DNA of 20,707 nucleotides from positions 1-20,707 of the IMG/VR virus record IMGVR_UViG_3300020185_000309; one strand, 5' to 3'. Source of the stretch: a virus. Shown here one piece after another: positions 1 through 4,893 of the stretch. Position 1 is the first letter of the stretch; each line of letters starts with the position of its first letter. The notes beneath the pieces were generated by a model. The model saw only the letters and a list, made by a program, of their open reading frames with translations. It ran no database searches and was not told the origin of the DNA. A program made the translations under genes and the position numbers.

Positions 1-1
1 A

Positions 2-211
2 CAAACCGGCAAGTTCAGTGATCTTCCCAACGGGGATTCCAGCCATCTTACCTCGGCAAGTGATAGAATCCAACCAGCGTGAGCCAGTTGGAATCCATTC
101 TTTGACCTCGGTAGGATTGTCTTCATTAAGATCATGAGCGATGTTTAAGCCAACTTTTTTGTTGACAAACTTCTTCATTGCATTAATATCAATCTTACCT
201 GCTTTGGTCAT
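2..211 (-). CDS. uvsX: UvsX/RecA-type recombinase, N-terminal part (cut by window edge)
   Basis: Only the first 70 residues are inside the window, and the frame is still open at the edge. The stretch EWIPTGSRWLDSI followed by GIPVGKITELAGL matches the start of the RecA/UvsX ATPase core, just ahead of where the Walker A loop would lie. Proteins of this family coat ssDNA and drive strand exchange; in T4-like phages this supports recombination-dependent replication. The ATG overlaps the stop of the upstream lipoprotein gene (TAATG), and AAGGTGAAG upstream could serve as a ribosome site. It is the last visible gene of a chain clpP, lipoprotein A, lipoprotein B, uvsX. RecA and UvsX cannot be separated from the N-terminus alone; UvsX is preferred because gp32 and other T4-like genes are nearby. 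Confidence 0.85.
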   Translation of the reverse strand, partial: MTKAGKIDINAMKKFVNKKVGLNIAHDLNEDNPTEVKEWIPTGSRWLDSITCRGKMAGIPVGKITELAGL

Positions 212-405
212 TACTCTTCACCTTCTTCAGAGCCCTCTTCCGACTCTTCAGTTTCTTCGCCTGTTTCCTCTTCGGAACCTTCAGTTGCGGTGTCTTCTGC
301 TTCTTCAGCAGTTTCTTCGGTTGTCTCTTCAGTATCTACTGCTGTATCCAACTCTTCTTCTTTGTCCCCACATGCTAGGAACAGTGTCATTAATAAACTA
401 ATCAT
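211..405 (-). CDS. Small acidic lipoprotein B
   Basis: 64 aa. A very short hydrophobic leader (MISLLMTLFLAC) ends in a lipobox-like FLAC followed by GDKEEE, so Cys12 is a likely lipidation site. After Asp14 and Lys15 the mature part is almost entirely Glu, Asp, Thr, Ser and Gly, an unstructured, strongly negative tail. Start: ATG with AGGAG six bases upstream. It overlaps the end of lipoprotein A by 8 nt and its stop overlaps the uvsX start by one base, so translation is probably coupled. The leader resembles that of lipoprotein A, suggesting an old duplication. No function is recognised. Surface exclusion or an envelope role are guesses. It does not look like a classical Rz1 o-spanin, because it has no proline-rich tail and no inner-membrane spanin partner nearby. 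Confidence 0.7.
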   Translation of the reverse strand: MISLLMTLFLACGDKEEELDTAVDTEETTEETAEEAEDTATEGSEEETGEETEESEEGSEEGEE

Positions 406-637
406 TTGTTACTCCTTCGTTTGTATTAGTAGTTTGGTTTGAAGTCGCTGTGACTTCTGCTTTAGATTCTCCAGATGTGACACTAGTAGCATCTTTAGTA
501 ACTTCGATTGAAGCGTCTGTAGTTTTTTCATCTGTTGTCTCCAAAGTTTGTGTTTCAACAACTTGAGTTGCTGTAGTTGCATCTGTTGCAACCTCTTTCT
601 CTCCGCAAGCGAAGAGCATTAATAATAGTAACCTCAT
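398..637 (-). CDS. Small Thr/Glu-rich lipoprotein A
   Basis: 79 aa. The leader MRLLLLMLFAC is only ten residues before the Cys and ends in a good lipobox (LFAC, then GEKE). The mature part is a low-complexity Thr/Ser/Val/Glu/Asp tail with repeated short words such as TDAT and TTDE. The ATG sits in an ATGA overlap with the stop of the clpP-like gene and has a strong AGGAGGTAAC ribosome site. The Arg2 plus hydrophobic run is short for a signal peptide but matches lipoprotein style. Together with lipoprotein B this makes a tandem pair of phage lipoproteins between a protease gene and a recombinase gene. The function is unknown. Confidence 0.7.
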   Translation of the reverse strand: MRLLLLMLFACGEKEVATDATTATQVVETQTLETTDEKTTDASIEVTKDATSVTSGESKAEVTATSNQTTNTNEGVTND

Positions 638-1248
638 GTTACCTCCTGTTGTAAATCAATTTCTAATTTTATTTTCATTTCTAGCTTCGGCATGCCGATC
701 TTGTCAGCAAGACCTATCTCAATTGCCTCTTTGGCATCAATGAACCAGTCAGACCGGCCCTTATCATTCAACTTCTTGTTGAACCACTTCTCTGATTTGT
801 TTGAATTTTTTGACAAAATCTTATAGATCTTATCATTCAAACGCTTTACTTCTTCCGCGCTAGCTTGGATTTCAGAGTTTTTACCCCAAGCCACCGAACT
901 AACATCATGCACCATCAATGTTGCATCTTCAGTAATGTAACGATATCCTTCATCCCCACAAGAAAATAGAATGACTCCACAACTCATGGCTTTTCCTTCA
1001 ACGATTGTAGCGATTGGCAGCTCTGAGTTTCTGATTGATGCAATCATTGACATCAAAGAGTAGACTTGGCCTCCATAAGAATCGATAACTACTGGAATGA
1101 CTTTTTGACCTGTATTATGTGCTTGGGCAATTTTGTTTGCAAACTCTTGCGCTGACTTTTCATCAAACTTATTAACCCTGATAATGACCGGGCTATTTCT
1201 TAATTCGACAGTTTTTATGTTGCTGTCAATGTTTCTTTTCCATAACAT
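634..1248 (-). CDS. ClpP-like serine protease
   Basis: 204 aa from the chosen start. The ClpP/crotonase fold is shown by an SYGG oxyanion segment (residues 57-60, normally SPGG), the nucleophile Ser89 in GKAMSCG, His114 in LMVHD, and Asp171 in FIDAKEAIEIGLADKIG, in the correct order and spacing for a ClpP triad. The start used here is the ATG with AGGAGATATT directly upstream; the frame stays open further upstream only through the terminator hairpin. In some phages ClpP-like proteins are prohead proteases, but here the gene lies beside gp32 and uvsX, far from the tail genes, so the role is uncertain. It could act alone or on host or phage proteins. The C-terminus is Lys/Glu-rich. Its mRNA must come through the terminator after gp32, since there is no room for a promoter between them. 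Confidence 0.85.
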   Translation of the reverse strand: MLWKRNIDSNIKTVELRNSPVIIRVNKFDEKSAQEFANKIAQAHNTGQKVIPVVIDSYGGQVYSLMSMIASIRNSELPIATIVEGKAMSCGVILFSCGDEGYRYITEDATLMVHDVSSVAWGKNSEIQASAEEVKRLNDKIYKILSKNSNKSEKWFNKKLNDKGRSDWFIDAKEAIEIGLADKIGMPKLEMKIKLEIDLQQEVT

Positions 1249-1263
1249 AATATCTCCTATAAA

Positions 1264-1300
1264 TAAAAAAGGCCGTTCCTTTGAGACAAGGGGGAACGGC
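1264..1300 (-). terminator. Intrinsic terminator after gp32
   Basis: On the minus strand an 8-bp GC-rich stem (GCCGTTCC with GGAACGGC, at 1293-1300 and 1272-1279) with a 13-nt loop is followed by CTTTTTTATTT. It lies 25 nt after the gp32-like stop and 16 nt before the clpP-like ATG. Because the clpP-like gene has no promoter of its own, this terminator is probably leaky and sets a high ratio of gp32 to the downstream genes. Confidence 0.85.
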
Positions 1301-1324
1301 AAAACCCTAAACAACACAGGAGGA

Positions 1325-2098
1325 TTATTCTTCAGACATGAACGCCGCGAAAGCTTTATCTACTGACTCACCTGTTTTCTTGTTATATTGTTGAGTCTCG
1401 TTAGAAGAGGACTCTGCTGAAGAGTCGGAGGACAGGTAACCATCCAGCAGAGTTTGCACTTCTTCCGAAGTCTTAACATCGAACAACTTATCAATATCAG
1501 GAACTGAGTCTAGCAACTGTTGGCAGTCTGCGATGCTATCGTCACATAAGATCGATGGACGACGGCGGGGTTGCAATGCTGTCTTTGGAAATGCACCAGG
1601 GCCTGAGGCCAGAGTGTAAGTCAGTTTAATGTCAGTTCCAGTTTCAGAATCTGTGATGTCACCGTAGTCAGGGTCCAACACGTATCCTAAAAGAGTTTCA
1701 TAAGCTGTTTTACCATAAGCCCAGATTTTTACACCATCGGCTTCATGACCTCTTACAAGAACAGGTGAATAATAACGCTTTCGCGCGAACAATTTCTTGG
1801 CTTCGTTTTTAAGGTTCTGATCATCAGATTGAGTTCCTTCTCGCCAAAGTTTTGATGCGAAGTCGCAGATGGCACATTCACCGCCATCATTTCGCTTGTT
1901 GCAGTAAATTCCAGGATTCTTTCCTACATTGTAGTGAAAGTGAAACTCACGGAACGGATCGCCATCCGCTGTTGGTAGAATACGAATGTTTTGGTCGCCT
2001 GCGCTTGGTTTCCACATTGTACTCTTGCGTCCGGAGGATTTCCCACCGTTTTTTGATTGTGCTAGCTTTGCAGCCATTTGTGTTAAGTTTAAAGCCAT
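1325..2098 (-). CDS. 32: gp32-like single-stranded DNA-binding protein
   Basis: 257 aa; T4 gp32 is 301 aa. The basic N-terminus (residues 9-30) precedes a core with the probable zinc ligands His53 or His55, Cys66, Cys75 and Cys78, a spacing very close to the His-Cys-Cys-Cys set of T4 gp32. The segment ARKRYYSPVLVRG matches the OB-fold region of the family. The C-terminus is Ser-rich and then acidic (AFAAFMSEE), as expected for the tail that recruits partner replication proteins. It coats ssDNA at the fork and works with UvsX and the polymerase. Start: ATG with TATAGGAG upstream. The gene has its own strong promoter (P1), a leader of about 100 nt and its own terminator, fitting high expression. 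The leader may carry an autoregulatory site. Confidence 0.88.
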   Translation of the reverse strand: MALNLTQMAAKLAQSKNGGKSSGRKSTMWKPSAGDQNIRILPTADGDPFREFHFHYNVGKNPGIYCNKRNDGGECAICDFASKLWREGTQSDDQNLKNEAKKLFARKRYYSPVLVRGHEADGVKIWAYGKTAYETLLGYVLDPDYGDITDSETGTDIKLTYTLASGPGAFPKTALQPRRRPSILCDDSIADCQQLLDSVPDIDKLFDVKTSEEVQTLLDGYLSSDSSAESSSNETQQYNKKTGESVDKAFAAFMSEE

Positions 2099-2149
2099 AA
2101 TTTACTCCTATATGGTTTGTTTATTTTATTGTGTTTTATCACTAAGGTA

Positions 2150-2173
2150 GACAGGCTATTTTTTCATCCCGTC
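2150..2173 (-). promoter_or_regulatory. 32: Possible leader hairpin/operator of the gp32 gene
   Basis: In the leader between P1 and the gp32-like start, GACGGG can pair with CCTGTC around a 12-nt A-rich loop. It is followed by an unstructured A/T-rich stretch up to the ribosome site. T4 gp32 represses its own translation through a structured leader element plus an A/U-rich run. The layout here is similar, but I see only a hairpin, not a proven pseudoknot. Confidence 0.35.
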
Positions 2174-2203
2174 CCCATTTGTAATTCGTTTTTGTTATAC
2201 TAT

Positions 2204-2232
2204 ATTATAACATATTTAAAAAGGTTTGTCAA
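2204..2232 (-). promoter_or_regulatory. Sigma70-type promoter P1 (gp32)
   Basis: A consensus promoter: -35 TTGACA (2227-2232), a 17-nt spacer ending in TGT, and -10 TATAAT (2204-2209). The TGT before the -10 makes it an extended -10 promoter. It points at the gp32-like gene about 105 nt downstream. It is the strongest of five related promoters in this window. Confidence 0.9.
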
Positions 2233-2312
2233 GTAAAAAGTTAAAGTTTTTTTCGCAATCTCAAAAAAGTGTCGAAAAAAAATTTTGACGATTTTCGGTT
2301 TTTGTAAATTTA
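2233..2312 (-). other. AT-rich spacer between tRNA-like element and P1
   Basis: This spacer holds several T runs on the minus strand (up to eight T) just after the tRNA-like element. These could help end the upstream transcript, but no convincing GC-rich stem precedes them. I see no gene here. Confidence 0.4.
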
Positions 2313-2396
2313 TGCTCGAGTAGGGATTTGAACCCCACAATTCTAACGTTATAGAACGCCTGCCCCCGTTAGTTATCTGCAACCGTACAGTCGAGC
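2313..2396 (-). tRNA. tRNA-like element with an enlarged anticodon-region loop
   Basis: 84 nt. There is a perfect 6-bp acceptor stem GCTCGA/TCGAGC plus a discriminator A, a good T arm (TGGGG, loop TTCAAAT, CCCTA) and a 5-nt variable region (AATTG). There is also a D-side hairpin (CTGTA, loop CGGT, TGCAG) that is not a normal D arm. The anticodon stem position forms CTAAC/GTTAG, but the loop between is 20 nt instead of 7. No normal 7-nt anticodon loop can be assigned and CCA is not encoded. If 13 nt (GGGGGCAGGCGTT) were removed, the remaining loop CTATAAC would look canonical. It may be a decayed tRNA, an odd or processed tRNA, or a tRNA mimic. It lies 80 nt upstream of P1 and belongs to the previous transcript. 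Confidence 0.55.
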
Positions 2397-2491
2397 TAAT
2401 AAGGTGAAGAAAGAGGAGGTGGTTTGATTTCGCTCTCGATGATTTGAGGATCCTCATACGAAACCAACAAAGTTATTATAAAAATAAGCAC
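2396..2491 (-). CDS. Possible 31-aa small membrane peptide (GTG start)
   Basis: A short frame with a GTG start four bases after GGAGG. The product begins with a hydrophobic run (LIFIITLLV) followed by an acidic stretch and a proline-rich end (PPPLSSPY). The stop TAG shares its last base with the first base of the tRNA-like element. The same frame stays open further upstream through the terminator, so the frame alone is weak evidence; the ribosome site and hydrophobic N-terminus are the only support. It lies downstream of a terminator, so its expression would need read-through. Confidence 0.25.
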   Translation of the reverse strand: MLIFIITLLVSYEDPQIIESEIKPPPLSSPY

Positions 2492-2560
2492 ACAGCCTCC
2501 TGTTTCAAATCTCACGAATTCATCTTCCAAGGTTCTCTTATGGAGATTACTAGTCGTAAG

Positions 2561-2648
2561 AAAAAAAGCGGCCTTTAAGGTAGACCGCAAACCTTACCGA
2601 AGGAGGTTGGTAAAACAGGCCGCCTTTTGGTAGGTAGCGGCAAACCTT
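2561..2648 (-). terminator. Structured terminator with competing stems
   Basis: On the minus strand GCGGCCT / AGGCCGC (2617-2623 with 2568-2574) forms a 7-bp stem directly followed by seven T (2561-2567). The 42-nt loop contains further stems, for example TTACC/GGTAA. An upstream GCCGC (2637-2641) can pair with part of the same strand (2619-2623), which would break the terminator stem. An imperfect repeat, AAGGTTTGCCGCTACC and AAGGTTTGCGGTCTACC, flanks it. It closes the transcript of the 88-aa gene. Confidence 0.65.
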
Positions 2649-2664
2649 CAACCTTGGAGTATTT

Positions 2665-2931
2665 TTAGAACAATCTAATGCTTACGTCACGAGATGAACT
2701 CGAGATAGATCCAACTTGAGTGTTGGAGTTAAATGTGCGGTATTGTTGACGGTCAATGTCCCACACGGTTTCATAGCCGGGTTGTAAATTGCGTGAACGC
2801 AAGGTCATAGGGAATACCCCATCTGGTGCTTCTGAAATGCGAATAAAGTTCATTGTTCGCTGCTCACCACGTTGTGTTACGAAAGTTCCGGTGTAAACGG
2901 TCATAGTATTTGTGTTGTTTGTTGTTGTCAT
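2665..2931 (-). CDS. 88-aa small Sm/SH3-like phage protein
   Basis: 88 aa, with an excellent AGGAGG site six bases before the ATG. After a Thr/Asn-rich start the sequence reads VYTGTFVTQRGEQRTMNFIR, then an ETVWDIDRQQYRTFNSNT motif. From memory this pattern (an RTM-F strand, later VWD..RQ.RTFN.NT) resembles small phage proteins of the DUF2693 / WYL_2 Sm-like SH3 beta-barrel family; I could not check this. No catalytic residues are evident, so a regulatory or nucleic-acid-binding role would be a guess. It has its own promoter (P2) and terminator, so it is a single-gene unit and probably made early in quantity. Confidence 0.75.
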   Translation of the reverse strand: MTTTNNTNTMTVYTGTFVTQRGEQRTMNFIRISEAPDGVFPMTLRSRNLQPGYETVWDIDRQQYRTFNSNTQVGSISSSSRDVSIRLF

Positions 2932-2962
2932 AATTCCTCCTAGAATATTGTTTGACTATTAT

Positions 2963-2991
2963 AATATAACATAGTTTTGATACCTTGTCAA
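2963..2991 (-). promoter_or_regulatory. Sigma70-type promoter P2 (88-aa gene)
   Basis: -35 TTGACA at 2986-2991, a 17-nt spacer ending CTATGT, and -10 TATATT at 2963-2968. It shares TGT before the -10 with the other four promoters. It is placed about 20 nt after the 25-aa peptide gene and 31 nt before the 88-aa gene start. Confidence 0.88.
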
Positions 2992-3010
2992 GTATTTTTT
3001 TAAAGTTTTT

Positions 3011-3088
3011 TTACTCTCTATCATCTAACCATTGCCAGAATAAAGTAAAGGCAAAGAAGAATAGGAAAGCTATTATTACGAATTCCAT
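3011..3088 (-). CDS. 25-aa single-span membrane peptide
   Basis: A short frame, MEFVIIAFLFFFAFTLFWQW then LDDRE, with GAGG upstream of the ATG. It is the only frame of note between promoter P3 and promoter P2, starting about 28 nt after the -10 box. The product is a single hydrophobic helix of about 17 residues with an acidic/charged C-terminal end, so it should sit in the inner membrane. Having a private strong promoter argues that it is a real gene and not chance. Small phage membrane peptides often inhibit host enzymes or alter the envelope, but there is no evidence for a particular role here. Confidence 0.6.
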   Translation of the reverse strand: MEFVIIAFLFFFAFTLFWQWLDDRE

Positions 3089-3115
3089 TTTGTTTTCCTC
3101 ATTTGTTATACTTAT

Positions 3116-3144
3116 AATATAACATGTTTAAGATGTCTTGTCAA
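3116..3144 (-). promoter_or_regulatory. Sigma70-type promoter P3 (25-aa peptide)
   Basis: -35 TTGACA at 3139-3144, a 17-nt spacer ending ACATGT, and -10 TATATT at 3116-3121. The -35 box overlaps the TGA stop of the upstream 164-aa gene. It matches the other four promoters in spacing and in the TGT before the -10. Confidence 0.88.
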
Positions 3145-3635
3145 GTAAAAAGGCAAACTTTTTTTATAAAAGTTTCATTTTCCCTAATTGAGTCCATCTT
3201 TACGGTGAACCAATCATCGTTTGTCTCGCCATTGTCTCTGACTCTCTCTGCCCACTCTATTTTAGTCTTGATGTATTCCTGTAACTCTTCTTCTGTGTCA
3301 AATAGATAAGTTGAGTAGTCCATCCCATCTCTGATGGATTTCTCATATTGAGGAAAGAGTTTGATTGCTGTTTTGTAGACTTGTCTATAATGTCTTGCAT
3401 CTTGTAGATGTGTCTCTTTCGAGAATGAGACGTAGACTCTAGGTGAACCAAACTTTTCTTTTGTTTGTAGCACTGCTATATTTGACAGAGGCGTAATCTC
3501 TGTTGTGTAAGGTGTGTGTCTCGGACCTATTAGTGCATAACCAATCCAGTTCGCAATTGTTCCTATTGTGTAGAAGTAGTCTTTGTGCTCTTCGCTTTGG
3601 CTACCCCACATGCTATAATAAATTTGTTCAACCAT
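3141..3635 (-). CDS. 164-aa protein of unknown function
   Basis: 164 aa, start ATG with GGAGG four bases upstream, inside the end of the preceding 55-aa frame (8-nt overlap). I do not recognise the family. It is a soluble-looking, mixed-charge protein with many aromatic residues: WIGYALIGPRHTPYTTE near residues 31-47, VYVSFSKETHLQDARHYRQV in the middle, and a C-terminal half rich in Glu, Arg and Lys (EEELQEYIKTKIEWAERV). There is no signal peptide, membrane segment or clear catalytic motif. It is the last gene of the polymerase/tubulin-like block, and its stop lies in the -35 of P3. Confidence 0.7.
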   Translation of the reverse strand: MVEQIYYSMWGSQSEEHKDYFYTIGTIANWIGYALIGPRHTPYTTEITPLSNIAVLQTKEKFGSPRVYVSFSKETHLQDARHYRQVYKTAIKLFPQYEKSIRDGMDYSTYLFDTEEELQEYIKTKIEWAERVRDNGETNDDWFTVKMDSIRENETFIKKVCLFT

Positions 3636-3795
3636 TCATCCTCCATTGGTTATCGACGTTATAAATGTCTTTTTTATTTTTTTTGACTTTTTCTCCGGTA
3701 ACAAAAAACATTGTTACAAAGCCATTTCTTATTCTTACTATCTGTCCAAACAGTTTTTTGTTTGCGCAGTAGACCAAGTCTGTTATTTTAATCAT
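3628..3795 (-). CDS. 55-aa small SH3/KOW-like protein C
   Basis: 55 aa. The N-terminus ITDLVYCANKKLFGQIVRIR looks like the opening strands of a small SH3-like beta barrel (turn-rich DLVY..., then a G-x-I-V strand), like the two small proteins encoded downstream of polA. The second half is FVTMFFVTGEKVKKNKKD, ending Asn/Gln-rich. The ATG overlaps the stop of the 59-aa gene (ATGA), and the end overlaps the 164-aa gene by 8 nt, giving tight coupling. The fold call is by eye on a short sequence. The function is unknown; protein or nucleic acid binding is plausible. Confidence 0.55.
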   Translation of the reverse strand: MIKITDLVYCANKKLFGQIVRIRNGFVTMFFVTGEKVKKNKKDIYNVDNQWRMNG

Positions 3796-3971
3796 CTTAT
3801 TCTCTCTAAATATTCCTTAAGTGTTACGATATATTCTACTACTTCAAATATTTTTTCACAGATATATTTTTGCTCTCTTTCACTTCCCATATTAGACGCT
3901 AATGCTTCCAACATTCTTCTTTCGGCTTCCAACATGTCCGTCAACTCTTGCTCTATTCTTTCTCTGTCCAT
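3792..3971 (-). CDS. 59-aa helical acidic protein
   Basis: 59 aa from the ATG that has GGAGG seven bases upstream; an earlier in-frame ATG at 4004 lacks such a site. The sequence is almost all helix-forming with regular Leu/Ile/Met spacing (ELTDMLEAERRMLEALASNM and EKIFEVVEYIVTLKEYLERI), so a two-helix hairpin or coiled coil is likely. No known family is recognised. It is preceded by a gap of about 114 nt after the tubulin-like gene and lies about 290 nt downstream of promoter P4, which is inside that gene. It is coupled to the next gene by an ATGA overlap. Confidence 0.6.
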   Translation of the reverse strand: MDRERIEQELTDMLEAERRMLEALASNMGSEREQKYICEKIFEVVEYIVTLKEYLERIR

Positions 3972-4085
3972 GACATTTCCTCCAGTCTTTGTAAAATGAA
4001 ACATCCTGCTTCACTTATAAATACATCTGAGTTGTATCATTGTGCACTTAGTGCTCTCGATAACATGGCGCTATGTGAATATTTG

Positions 4086-4892
4086 CTAGTTCTGAATATA
4101 GTGAGTGTAGTGCTTAGTGATGTAGAAATTGTGTTCGGAAGATCTCCAAATAGCAAAAGAAGACTCTCTTTCTTTGGAAATATTTTCACGGACAATTTGC
4201 TGACAAGTTGGCAACACTGTTTCATCATTATCCAAATCCTCTTCTTCTATATTCATATAATAACATGTCTCTGTAATGTTGTCAAGTGGAAAAAGCTTTT
4301 TTTCTTCAGCATCTTGTAACTTAGCGAGGCCAAGTGTTGATATTCTAGAAATATCTTTTGGCATATGAAGTCTACCAAAGTCAGCTTCTACGTTTGAGCA
4401 ATAAAACATGTTCTGAAGAGTTGAATAGATAAAGAAATTTACTTTTTCATAATAGTTTGATATTGGACCTGCTCCGTTTAGCGAGGTCATTGTTTTATTG
4501 TCTAAAATAAGCATTTCTTTTATCTTTCCAGATCTTGCATACTCTTGCAAGACATTGAAGTGTGTACGATGTCTCATCTTTTCTTCTCTAGTTGAAAACT
4601 CCAAGTCTGGTACTAAGTATACAACAGTTATTTGATGGTCCGGGAATGCCTCTAGGACACGCAATGATGCTCCGGCAACCTTACCAGACCCACATACAAA
4701 CAAAACGCCTTCAGAGTGAGCCTTGAGCCCTCTAGATGTCACCTTGACAGGATGCTCATCATACTCTTCAACAGTTTTTTGAGGTTGAAGACCTTCATTA
4801 TTATCAAAAACTATAACTTTATAATTTTTAGTATGTGGCTTGAACAATTTTACGATGTTCTTTCCCGCTTCGCCTAGACCTATTAAGATCAT
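4086..4892 (-). CDS. Divergent tubulin/FtsZ-like GTPase candidate
   Basis: 268 aa from the ATG with AGGAG six bases upstream; an ATG eight codons earlier lacks a site. N-terminal ILIGLGEAGKNIVKLFK then YKVIVFDNNE resembles the first strand, T1 loop (G-x-G-x-x-G-x-N) and second strand of FtsZ/tubulin. VLFVCGSGKVAGASLRVLEA (63-82) lies where the glycine-rich T4 loop belongs. VVYLVPDLEFSTREEKMRHR then MLILDN (residues 90-132) follows the FtsZ order of PFxFEG..R and the closing Asn of the guanine site. NVEADFGRL (167-175) may be the T7 catalytic loop, with one of its two acidic residues kept. Phage tubulins (PhuZ, TubZ) form filaments that position DNA or capsids. Assignment is by motif order only; another Rossmann-type nucleotide-binding protein is possible. 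The C-terminus is acidic and unlike FtsZ. Promoter P4 lies inside the gene. Confidence 0.6.
   Translation of the reverse strand: MILIGLGEAGKNIVKLFKPHTKNYKVIVFDNNEGLQPQKTVEEYDEHPVKVTSRGLKAHSEGVLFVCGSGKVAGASLRVLEAFPDHQITVVYLVPDLEFSTREEKMRHRTHFNVLQEYARSGKIKEMLILDNKTMTSLNGAGPISNYYEKVNFFIYSTLQNMFYCSNVEADFGRLHMPKDISRISTLGLAKLQDAEEKKLFPLDNITETCYYMNIEEEDLDNDETVLPTCQQIVRENISKERESSFAIWRSSEHNFYITKHYTHYIQN
4257..4285 (-). promoter_or_regulatory. Sigma70-type promoter P4, inside the tubulin-like gene
   Basis: -35 TTGACA at 4280-4285, a 17-nt spacer ending GACATGT, and -10 TATTAT at 4257-4262. It lies within the 3' third of the tubulin-like coding sequence and points to the 59-aa, 55-aa and 164-aa genes. 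It shares all features with the other four promoters, which makes chance unlikely. Confidence 0.75.
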
Positions 4893-4893
4893 T

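Noticed and set aside
211-637. Lipoproteins as an Rz/Rz1-type spanin pair
   Set aside because: Both are lipoproteins, with no transmembrane coiled-coil partner, and tails are acidic and Thr-rich, not proline-rich.
1133-2100. Plus-strand frames opposite clpP and gp32
   Set aside because: They lie opposite well-supported minus-strand genes and give no recognisable proteins.
2313-2396. tmRNA or type II tRNA (long variable arm)
   Set aside because: There is no tmRNA tag frame or conserved tmRNA 5' end. A TTCTA/TAGAA hairpin could mimic a variable arm, but then no anticodon arm remains.
2200-2457. Minus-strand 85-aa frame across the tRNA-like element and P1
   Set aside because: It runs through a structured RNA and a promoter and has no ribosome site.
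4016-4023. TATAAATA on the plus strand, like a T4 late promoter
   Set aside because: It points away from all genes; a second plus-strand copy lies at 1258-1265. In AT-rich DNA such 8-mers arise by chance, and no minus-strand copy lies in front of a gene.
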